DNA from: Bradyrhizobium sp. | GTDB taxonomy: Bacteria; Pseudomonadota; Alphaproteobacteria; Rhizobiales; Xanthobacteraceae | Direction of reading: 5' to 3' | DNA: 5,492 nt | Assembly: GCA_028290165.1 (NCBI GenBank) | Contig: JAQGKJ010000423.1 | Span: 1-5,492 of the forward strand | Shown: one piece after another, positions 1 to 5,492 of the stretch | How the letters are laid out: every line of letters starts with the position of its first letter | How positions within the stretch are numbered: position 1 is the stretch's first letter | Position numbers and translations under genes: made by a program | The notes under the pieces: model-generated | Seen by the model: only the letters and a program-made list of their open reading frames with translations | The model's database searches: none | Told to the model about the DNA's origin: nothing

Positions 1-822
1 GGTTGGGTCAACACCAAGATGTTCGACGAAACCGGCGATGCGGCGAAGTCGCAAGGCTGGTCGCCGTTCGTGCTCGACACCAACGGCAACGGCAAGCGCG
101 ACGATTACGTCGAACCCAACGCCCCGCTCGATCCGAGCAGGGACAAGCGGATCGTCCCGGGTTCGGGACCGTACGCGGTGATGCCGTCACCGGTAGACGG
201 CTCGATCTGGTACACTGTCGGCGTGTTCGGCGGGCCGCCGGCGGTCTTGCGATTTGACCCGGCTACCGGACTATCGGAAGTGTTCAATGTTCCCGCGCCG
301 GCGTTCGGAATCCGCGGCGGCGATATCGACAAGAACGGCGTGGTCTGGGCGTCGTTATCGAGCGGTCACCTCGGCAGCTTTGACCGCCGCAAGTGCAAAG
401 GCCCGCTCAACGGGCCGAACGCCACCGGCAATCATTGTCCGGAAGGCTGGACGATCTTTCAGTATCCCGGCCCTGGCTTCGAAGGTATCGGCGAGAACAG
501 CGCCGAGTCGAGCTATTACACCTGGGTCGACCAGCACAACACGCTCGGACTTGGCGAGAACATACCGATGTCCACCGCCAATCTCGGTGACGGCTTCGTG
601 GCGTTGAAGGACGGCAAGATGATCACGATCCGGATTCCCTATCCGCTCAGCTTCTATGCCAAGGGCCTGGATGGGCGTATCGACGATCCGAACGCCGGCT
701 GGAAAGGCCGCGGGTTGTGGAGCACGAACGGCGACCGCACGCCTTGGCTCAAAGAAGGCGGCAAGGGCTCAATGCCGCGCGCCGTGCACATCCAGTTTCG
801 GCCCGATCCGCTGGCGAACTGA
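1..822 (+). CDS. Beta-propeller (Vgb/streptogramin-lyase-like) protein, C-terminal part
   Basis: The frame is open from base 1 (Gly-Trp-Val-Asn-Thr-Lys precede the first Met at base 19) to the TGA at 820-822, so the gene starts upstream and 273 residues are visible. Two segments look like propeller blades: fragment residues about 57-98 (DGSIWYT, then LRFDPATGLSEVF) and about 106-159 (NGVVWASL, then GSFDRR and GWTIFQYPGPG). This pattern, 'DG.iW...', then 'i.r.dp.tG' and '.f..p', is typical of Vgb/NHL-type propellers. Residues 26-35 (DTNGNGKRDD) fit a D-x-N-x-N-G-x-x-D calcium-binding loop. Two cysteines (132 and 146) flank a 13-residue loop and could form a disulfide, which would suit a periplasmic protein. 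From memory, Bradyrhizobium proteins of this kind carry an N-terminal carboxypeptidase-regulatory-like domain; that part is outside the window. The function is unknown, and true lyase activity should not be assumed. The gene converges on the L,D-transpeptidase gene. Confidence 0.8.
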   Translation, partial: GWVNTKMFDETGDAAKSQGWSPFVLDTNGNGKRDDYVEPNAPLDPSRDKRIVPGSGPYAVMPSPVDGSIWYTVGVFGGPPAVLRFDPATGLSEVFNVPAPAFGIRGGDIDKNGVVWASLSSGHLGSFDRRKCKGPLNGPNATGNHCPEGWTIFQYPGPGFEGIGENSAESSYYTWVDQHNTLGLGENIPMSTANLGDGFVALKDGKMITIRIPYPLSFYAKGLDGRIDDPNAGWKGRGLWSTNGDRTPWLKEGGKGSMPRAVHIQFRPDPLAN

Positions 823-842
823 GGTTCGCGGAGACAATGTAG

Positions 843-871
843 ACGCCCCGCGGCCGATGGCTGCGGTGCGT
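843..871. terminator. Strong hairpin between convergent genes, possible bidirectional terminator
   Basis: Bases 843-855 and 859-871 pair over 13 positions around a three-base GAT loop. The stem has one C/T mismatch (847/867) and one G-T wobble (852/862), and nearly all other pairs are G-C. It starts 20 bases after the propeller gene's stop and lies 55 bases past the transpeptidase gene's stop on the other strand, which is where a shared terminator would sit. Neither side is followed by a run of T, so it is not a canonical intrinsic terminator. It may instead slow polymerase or protect 3' ends. The rest of the 823-926 gap shows nothing recognisable. Confidence 0.45.
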
Positions 872-926
872 TCGCGCTAAACCGCTCTCGTCATGTCCGC
901 TTACTCCGCTTGTCGGCCCCGCCGTC

Positions 927-2258
927 TTACTGCGCCAGATGCGCCGTCAGCGGATGATTCGCGGCTTGGCTGAAGAACGCCGCTTCTTCGGCGGTGGCTT
1001 CGAGAAGTTGCTCGTCCTGGTCGTAGATGTCGTTGCGGAACTGGATGGTCTGGTCCTTCGTCATCCACGCCGTCAGATAGATCCAGGCCACCGGGACTTT
1101 CTTGGGCAGCGCGATGTCGAGGCGCTGGCCGGTGGCGATGGCGGCGTCGATCGCGGCGCGATTCCATTTCGGCATCTCTTCCTGCAACAGCCAGGCGGCG
1201 AGGTCGCGCACATTGTCGACCCGCGAACAGCCATGCGAGTCGAAGCGGTAGTCGTCGCTGAAGAGATTGCGCTGGTTGGTGTCGTGCATATAGACCGAGT
1301 AGGGATTCGGCATGTCGATCTTCACCGCGCCGAGCGCGTTCCAGGTGCCATTTTGCTGGCGCACCGTGAAATTCGGCGTGCGGGCGCCGGACCAGTCCAC
1401 CGATCCCGGGTCGATCGGCGCGTCATGCGCATCCAGCACCTCCATATGCATGCGGGAGAGGTAGCTCGGATCTTTCCGCATATGCGCCGAGATCTCGGTT
1501 TTCGCGATCGATGACGGCACGGTCCAGGTCGGATTGAGATTGACGCTGGTGATTTCGGCGGTCAGCGTCGGCGACGGCTTTTCGGTCTTGCCGACAATCA
1601 CGCGATAGCGCCGCACCACCTGGTCGTTTTCGACGGCCTCGGCGAACGTCGCGGGGAGGTTGACGATCACGTAGCGTTGCCCGAATGGGAAATTCATGTT
1701 GGCGAGGCGCTCGAGCGAGGCCTCGAGCTGCTTGATCCGCTTCCCCACGGGGACGTTGAGGGTGGCAAGCGTGCGCGGCGTCACCGTTCCGGTGGCCGCA
1801 AGCCCGTGGCGCACCTGGAAACGTTTGACGGCCTCGGCGAGGACGTTGTCAAACGGACCGGACGCTTGGTCGGGCGCGAGATCGCCCGTGATCAAAAGAC
1901 GCTGGCGCAGCAAATCATCGTTTGGCCCTTGCACGCCGAGGGCGAACCTGGCGTCAGTGGGGATCGTCGGCCATCCGCCGCGCACCGCCAGATCCGAATA
2001 GCTCAGCGCCGCTTCCTTGATCCGCTGCGCGGTGCCTTCGTCGAAGGTGGGCTCATGCGATAGCGCCAGCGCCGCCGCTGAACGGGATTCGGGGGTCGAT
2101 GCCGCGGCCGCGGGCTTTGCCGGTGTTGCATGCGCGGGATTGGCTCCGGCCGCCGGTGCTGCCGGTTTGGGCGCGAGTGGCGCCGTACTAACGCCTTGGC
2201 CGAAGGCCGGCGCGGTCGCAAGCATGGCGGCGACGGCAACGAATGTCATTTTTTGCAT
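927..2258 (-). CDS. L,D-transpeptidase, YcbB/LdtD-like, exported
   Basis: The 443-residue product should act in the periplasm, forming 3-3 (meso-DAP to meso-DAP) peptidoglycan cross-links or related L,D-transpeptidation. Residues 1-20 look like a Sec signal peptide (Lys3, hydrophobic core, Ala-Phe-Gly before a likely cut). An Ala/Pro-rich linker follows (about 24-56). A peptidoglycan-binding domain ends in AEAVKRFQVRHGLAATGTVT (141-160). The YkuD domain spans about 195-385, with His325, Ser341, His342, the catalytic Cys344 and Arg346 in the HGCxR signature. The tail YLTAWMTKDQTIQFRNDIYD resembles the end of E. coli YcbB, as does the NPTWTVPSSIAKTEI stretch. It is much shorter than E. coli LdtD (615 residues), with the difference on the N-terminal side. 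ATG at 2258 is chosen for its Shine-Dalgarno and intact signal peptide; Met4 (2249) is the alternative. It is divergent from the solute receptor gene and probably monocistronic. Confidence 0.93.
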   Translation of the reverse strand: MQKMTFVAVAAMLATAPAFGQGVSTAPLAPKPAAPAAGANPAHATPAKPAAAASTPESRSAAALALSHEPTFDEGTAQRIKEAALSYSDLAVRGGWPTIPTDARFALGVQGPNDDLLRQRLLITGDLAPDQASGPFDNVLAEAVKRFQVRHGLAATGTVTPRTLATLNVPVGKRIKQLEASLERLANMNFPFGQRYVIVNLPATFAEAVENDQVVRRYRVIVGKTEKPSPTLTAEITSVNLNPTWTVPSSIAKTEISAHMRKDPSYLSRMHMEVLDAHDAPIDPGSVDWSGARTPNFTVRQQNGTWNALGAVKIDMPNPYSVYMHDTNQRNLFSDDYRFDSHGCSRVDNVRDLAAWLLQEEMPKWNRAAIDAAIATGQRLDIALPKKVPVAWIYLTAWMTKDQTIQFRNDIYDQDEQLLEATAEEAAFFSQAANHPLTAHLAQ

Positions 2259-2266
2259 ATTTGAAG

Positions 2267-2271
2267 CCCCT
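2267..2271 (-). promoter_or_regulatory. Ribosome binding site of the L,D-transpeptidase gene
   Basis: On the minus strand AGGGG lies eight bases upstream of the ATG at 2258. This supports Met1 as the start over the in-frame ATG at 2249, for which the spacing would be too long. Confidence 0.6.
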
Positions 2272-2333
2272 GGGAGGCGCCGCGGCGGCGCTGACGTTTG
2301 AAATCACCAAGCTCGGCCGTTGAATCCGGATGA

Positions 2334-2349
2334 ACCGGGGGGACCCGGT
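2334..2349. repeat. 6-bp inverted repeat ACCGGG/CCCGGT
   Basis: Perfect 6-bp arms at 2334-2339 and 2344-2349 are separated by GGGA. It sits 76 bases upstream of the transpeptidase start on the other strand. The 8-bp palindrome ATCCGGAT lies just to its left at 2324-2331. It could be part of an operator or a leader hairpin of the transpeptidase transcript. It is short and GC-rich, so chance is a real alternative. Confidence 0.35.
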
Positions 2350-2350
2350 C

Positions 2351-2369
2351 CGAAAATCTCAAGTTTTCG
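2351..2369. repeat. 6-bp inverted repeat CGAAAA/TTTTCG
   Basis: Perfect arms at 2351-2356 and 2364-2369 flank a seven-base spacer, one base after the preceding inverted repeat. The A/T-rich arms stand out in this GC-rich region and are more consistent with a protein-binding dyad than with a stable RNA stem. No regulator can be assigned from sequence. Confidence 0.35.
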
Positions 2370-2406
2370 CAAAGCTAGCCCATGAGAGTTGCGTTCTGAT
2401 TAAGTT

Positions 2407-2437
2407 GGTATTGCGGCTGTTGCACCGCCGCAATACC
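2407..2437. repeat. Perfect 11-bp inverted repeat in the divergent intergenic region
   Basis: GGTATTGCGGC at 2407-2417 is the exact reverse complement of GCCGCAATACC at 2427-2437, with a nine-base spacer (TGTTGCACC) that can add two more pairs inside. It lies 107 bases before the solute receptor ATG and 148 bases before the transpeptidase ATG. That suits an operator for a dimeric regulator or a stable RNA hairpin. Neither strand shows a T-run after it, and no gene ends nearby, so a terminator is unlikely. It is the strongest dyad in the intergenic region. Confidence 0.6.
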
Positions 2438-2490
2438 CGGATCGGACTTTCGTGGCCTTTGACCTTTGATATGTCGCGCCAGCGGCTAAT

Positions 2491-2511
2491 GTGGTTCGCA
2501 AGGCGAACCGC
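2491..2511 (+). repeat. Hairpin in the leader of the solute receptor gene
   Basis: GGTTCGC (2493-2499) and GCGAACC (2503-2509) are perfect 7-bp arms around an AAG loop. On the plus-strand RNA the stem extends to nine pairs with one G-U and G2491-C2511. It ends 33 bases before the receptor ATG, upstream of the Shine-Dalgarno, so it would form in the 5' leader if transcription starts upstream. It may stabilise the mRNA or be an operator half of the promoter region. Confidence 0.45.
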
Positions 2512-2534
2512 CGGCAACAAACAAGTCCGCCCTT

Positions 2535-2539
2535 GGGAG
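2535..2539 (+). promoter_or_regulatory. Ribosome binding site that fixes the receptor start
   Basis: GGGAG ends five bases before the ATG at 2545, which is followed at once by a twin-arginine signal peptide. The upstream in-frame GTG at 2491 has no comparable site and would put 18 charged or polar residues in front of the signal. Confidence 0.7.
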
Positions 2540-2544
2540 AGCAA

Positions 2545-3528
2545 ATGCCGTTGACGCGTCGGGAGGCGATGGCTGGTTTTGGCGGCGGACTGGTTCTGCT
2601 GACACCGCTGCCGGCTATTGCCCAGACCGCCTATCCCAGCCGAACCGTCAAGATGATCGTGCCCTATCCGGCGGGCGGCACCACCGACTTCCTCGGCCGC
2701 CTGGTCGCCGATCAGCTCAAGACCGGCCTTGGCGCCACCGTCATCGTCGAGAACAAGCCGGGAGCGGCGACCACGCTTGGCGCCGAGCAAGCGGCAAGGG
2801 CTGAGCCGGACGGCTACACGCTGTTGATGGCAACGTCGACCACGCTTGCCATCAACAAGACGCTCTACAAAAAGCTGCCCTACGATCCCGTGAAGGATTT
2901 TGCGCCGATCGCGCTGGTGGCCGCGGTACCGTTCGCGCTGATTTGCAATCCACAGATTCCCGCGGCAACGCTGACCGAGTTCATCGCCTACGCCAAATCG
3001 AAACCGGGACTGGTCTATGGCTCGGCCGGCAATGGCAGTCCGCAGCATCTCGGCGCCGAAATGCTCAAAGCTGCGGCGGGTATCGATATCCGCCACGTGC
3101 CGTATCGCGGCAGCGTGCCGGCGATGCTAGACGTGATCGCGGGACACATTCCCTTCATGGTGGTGGATCTGCAACCCGCCCTGCAGCAGATTCGCGAGGG
3201 CAAGGTGAGGGTGCTCGGCGTGACCACGCTGAGGCGGGTCGCTGCCGCGCCGGAAATTCCGACGTTGGCCGAAAGTGGCCTTGCGGGCTTTGAACTGGTC
3301 GCATGGCAGGGCGTGGTGGCGCCCGCCGGCGTGCCGCGCGCTATCGTCGACCAGCTGGCGGCGGAGATCGGAAAGCTGGTGGCCGCTCCCGCGACCCGCG
3401 ACAAATTCGCGACCATTGCGCTGGAGCCGCTACCGGGATCGACGCCGGACAGTTTTGCAGCTTACGTGAAAACCGAGGTCGATCGCTGGGCCGGCATCGT
3501 GAAGAATTCCGGTGCCGAGCTGGAATGA
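2545..3528 (+). CDS. Bug/TctC-family tripartite tricarboxylate transporter substrate-binding protein
   Basis: The 327-residue product is the usual size for this family of periplasmic receptors, which bind carboxylated or aromatic small molecules, often for TctAB-type membrane transporters. Residues 1-27 form a signal peptide with a twin arginine (TRREAMAGFGGG at 4-15) and a likely cut after Ala-Ile-Ala, just before Gln27, so Tat export is plausible. Family motifs appear in order: VPYPAGGTTD (39-48), VENKPGA (68-74), PDGYTLL (88-94), GSAGNGSPQHLGAEM (159-173), HVPYRG (184-189), and the late GVTTLRR...PEIPTLAESG stretch (225-245). The ligand cannot be deduced. The start at 2545 is set by its Shine-Dalgarno. 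The FAD hydroxylase gene follows closely on the same strand, which suggests a transport-catabolism unit. No tctA or tctB homologue is in the window, so this could be an orphan receptor of the kind abundant in Bradyrhizobium and Burkholderiales. Confidence 0.94.
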   Translation: MPLTRREAMAGFGGGLVLLTPLPAIAQTAYPSRTVKMIVPYPAGGTTDFLGRLVADQLKTGLGATVIVENKPGAATTLGAEQAARAEPDGYTLLMATSTTLAINKTLYKKLPYDPVKDFAPIALVAAVPFALICNPQIPAATLTEFIAYAKSKPGLVYGSAGNGSPQHLGAEMLKAAAGIDIRHVPYRGSVPAMLDVIAGHIPFMVVDLQPALQQIREGKVRVLGVTTLRRVAAAPEIPTLAESGLAGFELVAWQGVVAPAGVPRAIVDQLAAEIGKLVAAPATRDKFATIALEPLPGSTPDSFAAYVKTEVDRWAGIVKNSGAELE

Positions 3529-3574
3529 CGAAGCGCATGCGCCCTATGAAACCCTCCGCACAAAAGCGCCGGCG

Positions 3575-5224
3575 ATGCCCGAGATGATCGAATCCGATGT
3601 GCTGATCGTTGGCGCAGGACCGGTCGGTCTGACGCTCGCGATCGACCTGGCCTGGCGAGGGATCGACGTCACGGTGGTGGAGACGCGGGCGCGCGCGGCG
3701 CCGCCGGAGCCGAAATGCAACCATGTTGCCGCCCGCACCATGGAGATTTTCCGGCGCCTCGGGATCGCGGAAAAGGTGCGCAACGCCGGGTTGCCTGCGG
3801 ATTATCCGCACGACATCAGCTATCGCACGACGTTCACGGGTGCGGAACTGACGCGGATTCCAATTCCCTGCCGCCGCGATCGCTTCACGATGAAGGATGG
3901 CCCGGACTGCAACTGGCCGACGCCGGAGCCGCCGCATCGCATCAACCAGATATTTCTCGAACCGATCCTGTTCGAGCATGCCGCGGGCCGGAAGCGCATC
4001 ACGATCGTCAACCGGACATCGGTCGAAGACGTCTGGATCGAGGATAATAGCGCAAGCGTCAGCCTGCGCGATCTCGAAACCGGGACGGTCAGGCGTATGA
4101 GCTGCCGCTATCTGATCGGTTGCGACGGCGCGCGTTCCGTCGTCCGCAAGGCGCTTGGCGCCGAGCTTGCCGGCGACGCTGTCGTGCAGCGCGTGCAGTC
4201 GACCTTCATCCGCGCGCCCGACCTGATCGACCGCCAGCGCCACGAGCGCGCCTGGGGCACCGGCGTCATCAATCCACGCCGCGCCGGCATGGTCTATGCG
4301 ATCGACGGCCGCGAGCGGTGGCTGGTGCATAATTACATGAAGCCGGGCGAGGCGGATTTCGATTCCGTGGATCGCGACGCCTGCATCCGGACCATCCTCG
4401 GTGTCGGAGCAGATTTCAAATACGACATCATCTCCAGGGAGGATTGGTACGGGCGCCGCCTGATCGCGGAAAAATTTCGCGATCGCGGCGCGTTCATCGC
4501 CGGCGATGCGGCGCATATCTGGGTGCCCTATGCCGGCTACGGCATGAACGCCGGGATAGCGGATGCGATGAACCTGTCCTGGCTATTGGCCGCGCATCTC
4601 AACGGCTGGGCGCCTGCTTCCATTCTCGACGCCTACGAGGCCGAGCGTTGGCCGATCACGAGCCAAGTCTCGCGATTTGCGATGTCGCATGCAGAAGCTG
4701 AAATTCGCCGGCGCGACGCGGTGCCCGATGAAATCGAGGATGCGGGACCTGCGAGCGAATGCGCGCGGCGGGAGGTCGGAAAACTCGCCTACGAGATCAA
4801 TGTCCAGCAATATGCCTGCGCGGGCCTCAACTTCGGTACTTATTATGATCGCTCGCCGATCATTGCCTATGACGGGTCGGAACATCCGGCCTATACGATG
4901 GACAGCTATACGCCGTCGACGGTGCCGGGCTGCCGCACGCCGCATCTGTGGTGTGACGACGGCAAATCGCTCTACGACGCGATGGGGCCGGAGTTCACGC
5001 TCCTCAGGTTCGATTCCGCGATTGATGTAACTGCGCTTGAAGCCGCCGCGCGCAGCAGGGGAGTGCCGCTGAAGGTGCTCGACATCGGGAAACCAACGAC
5101 CGCCGGTTTTTGCGGCGGCGGGCTGGTGTTGTCGCGCCCCGACCAGCATGTGGCCTGGCGCGGCGATGGCGTGCCGGCCGATCCGCTGGCCTTGATCGAT
5201 CGTATCCGCGGGGCTTGTGCCTAA
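3575..5224 (+). CDS. FAD-dependent aromatic monooxygenase (group A flavoprotein hydroxylase)
   Basis: The 549-residue product belongs to the FAD_binding_3 (PF01494) hydroxylases, which use NAD(P)H and O2 to hydroxylate phenolic or related rings in the cytoplasm. Near the N-terminus DVLIVGAGPVGLTLAIDLAW holds the GxGxxG dinucleotide fold (Gly13, Gly15, Gly18), with Glu36 as the probable ribose-binding acid. ARTMEIFRRLG (53-63) is typical of MhpA/PheA-like enzymes. The DG motif is IGCDGARSVVRKALG (181-195). The GD motif starts GDAAHIWVPYAGYGMN (310-325), then DAMNLSWLL; PYAGYGMN differs from the common P.GG.GMN. Residues about 475-545 (RPDQHVAWRGDG at 521-532) fit the C-terminal thioredoxin-like domain of this class. 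The start is uncertain: GTG 3512 (570 residues, overlapping the receptor gene) and ATG 3584 are possible, and none has a clear Shine-Dalgarno, which suggests translational coupling. The substrate is unknown. Confidence 0.9.
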   Translation: MPEMIESDVLIVGAGPVGLTLAIDLAWRGIDVTVVETRARAAPPEPKCNHVAARTMEIFRRLGIAEKVRNAGLPADYPHDISYRTTFTGAELTRIPIPCRRDRFTMKDGPDCNWPTPEPPHRINQIFLEPILFEHAAGRKRITIVNRTSVEDVWIEDNSASVSLRDLETGTVRRMSCRYLIGCDGARSVVRKALGAELAGDAVVQRVQSTFIRAPDLIDRQRHERAWGTGVINPRRAGMVYAIDGRERWLVHNYMKPGEADFDSVDRDACIRTILGVGADFKYDIISREDWYGRRLIAEKFRDRGAFIAGDAAHIWVPYAGYGMNAGIADAMNLSWLLAAHLNGWAPASILDAYEAERWPITSQVSRFAMSHAEAEIRRRDAVPDEIEDAGPASECARREVGKLAYEINVQQYACAGLNFGTYYDRSPIIAYDGSEHPAYTMDSYTPSTVPGCRTPHLWCDDGKSLYDAMGPEFTLLRFDSAIDVTALEAAARSRGVPLKVLDIGKPTTAGFCGGGLVLSRPDQHVAWRGDGVPADPLALIDRIRGACA

Positions 5225-5492
5225 TCTTCGTTCGCGGCAATCGATTCCATCAAGGAGACCAGCTGACGTTGCACGGTCTGATCCTTGATCTTGCTATAGG
5301 CTCGCAGCAATCTCAGGCTGAACGCGCTGTCGAGGAACAGCAGGCTCTCGACTTCCCGCGCCTTGCCGTCGCCGTCGTAGAAGAACGTGACGGGGACATC
5401 GAGCGCAGTGGCGATTTGCTGGAGACGGGCGGCGCCGACACGGTTGACGCCCTTCTCGTATTTTTGAACCTGCTGGAAGCTGACGCCGAGTT
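5221..5492 (-). CDS. XRE-family helix-turn-helix regulator, C-terminal part
   Basis: Reading the minus strand from the right edge gives an open frame of 89 residues ending in TAG (complement of 5221-5223); the N-terminus lies outside the window. It opens with LGVSFQQVQKYEKGVNRVGA, the second half of a Cro/C1-type helix-turn-helix including the recognition helix, then ARLQQIATALDVPVTFFYDG, the usual close of the HTH_3 domain. The C-terminal 45 residues (LLRAYSKIKDQTVQRQLVSL, then MESIAANED) form a helical tail like that of many rhizobial XRE regulators of roughly 130-140 residues. It presumably binds DNA as a dimer; targets are unknown. It converges on the hydroxylase gene and shares stop-codon bases with it, so nothing links it to control of that operon. 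Confidence 0.88.
   Translation of the reverse strand, partial: LGVSFQQVQKYEKGVNRVGAARLQQIATALDVPVTFFYDGDGKAREVESLLFLDSAFSLRLLRAYSKIKDQTVQRQLVSLMESIAANED

Larger units (their letters stand above)
2259..2544. other. Divergent intergenic region between transpeptidase and receptor genes
   Basis: These 286 bases contain no credible gene. They must carry the promoters for both divergent genes and hold four inverted repeats (listed separately). I see no convincing -35/-10 pair on either strand. TTGACC at 2459-2464 and GCTAAT at 2485-2490 are the best plus-strand boxes, but they are 20 bases apart. TTCGCAA occurs twice (2366-2372 and 2495-2501), each time in or at the edge of a dyad. No riboswitch or known RNA family was recognised. 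Confidence 0.6.

Noticed and set aside
939..1514. 191-codon plus-strand open frame inside the transpeptidase gene
   Set aside because: Runs antisense through the YkuD catalytic region; the arginine-rich, motif-free product is a compositional artefact.
2459..2490. Possible sigma-70 promoter TTGACC ... GCTAAT for the receptor gene
   Set aside because: The 20-base spacing is too long and the -10 match is poor, so I mention it only as the best candidate and do not annotate it.
2491..2544. Upstream GTG start for the receptor adding 18 residues
   Set aside because: The GTG lies within a hairpin, lacks a ribosome site and would bury the twin-arginine signal behind a basic extension; ATG 2545 has a good Shine-Dalgarno.
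2359..3096. 245-codon minus-strand open frame opposite the receptor's N-terminal half
   Set aside because: Low-complexity Arg/Gly-rich product with no motif. It overlaps the intergenic dyads and the receptor gene and is explained by GC bias.
3525..3587. Short 20-codon frame starting at the ATGA overlapping the receptor stop
   Set aside because: It is a very basic short peptide in the wrong frame for the hydroxylase and is the tail of a longer shadow frame; nothing supports translation.
4462..4484. Inverted repeat GATCGCG/CGCGATC with further pairing inside, within the hydroxylase gene
   Set aside because: The stem is fully explained by codons of the conserved LIAEKFRDRG segment just before the GD motif, and GATCGC-type words are common in this GC-rich DNA.
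3341..4516. 391-codon open frame on the minus strand opposite the receptor and hydroxylase genes
   Set aside because: It is antisense to two genes with clear family motifs, crosses their junction, has arginine- and alanine-rich composition typical of the complement of GC-rich coding DNA, and shows no recognisable domain.
4583..5149. 188-codon minus-strand open frame opposite the hydroxylase C-terminal half
   Set aside because: Antisense shadow of a well-supported gene, with no recognisable domain or ribosome site.

Overview
The window is ordinary chromosomal DNA from a high-GC alphaproteobacterium. Bradyrhizobium, Rhodopseudomonas or a close relative is most likely. This is inferred from the GC-rich third codon positions, a Bug-type solute receptor, a compact YcbB-type L,D-transpeptidase, and an XRE regulator whose visible residues look like the rhizobial type. 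No rRNA, tRNA, mobile element, CRISPR array or replication origin is visible.

Layout: (1) Bases 1-822 (+) hold the 3' end of a probably exported beta-propeller protein that begins upstream of the window. (2) Bases 823-926 are a convergent gap with one strong hairpin that could end both flanking transcripts. (3) Bases 927-2258 (-) encode a complete 443-residue exported L,D-transpeptidase with a peptidoglycan-binding domain and a YkuD catalytic domain. (4) Bases 2259-2544 are a divergent intergenic region with four inverted repeats and no gene. (5) Bases 2545-3528 (+) encode a complete Bug/TctC-family periplasmic solute-binding protein with an apparent twin-arginine signal. (6) Bases 3575-5224 (+) encode a group A FAD-dependent aromatic hydroxylase. 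(7) Bases 5221-5492 (-) hold the C-terminal 89 residues of an XRE-family regulator that continues past the right edge.

The solute receptor and the hydroxylase form a tight same-strand pair, with a 46-base gap or a short overlap depending on the hydroxylase start. They probably form one transcript for recognising and oxidising an organic, perhaps aromatic, acid; the substrate cannot be read from sequence. No membrane subunits (TctA/TctB) and no dedicated regulator are visible, so the receptor may serve a transporter encoded elsewhere. The L,D-transpeptidase is a cell-wall cross-linking enzyme and appears functionally unrelated to the pair.

I found no convincing undescribed system. The signals most worth checking are the repeat-rich divergent region, especially a perfect 11-bp inverted repeat, and the receptor-hydroxylase pairing.
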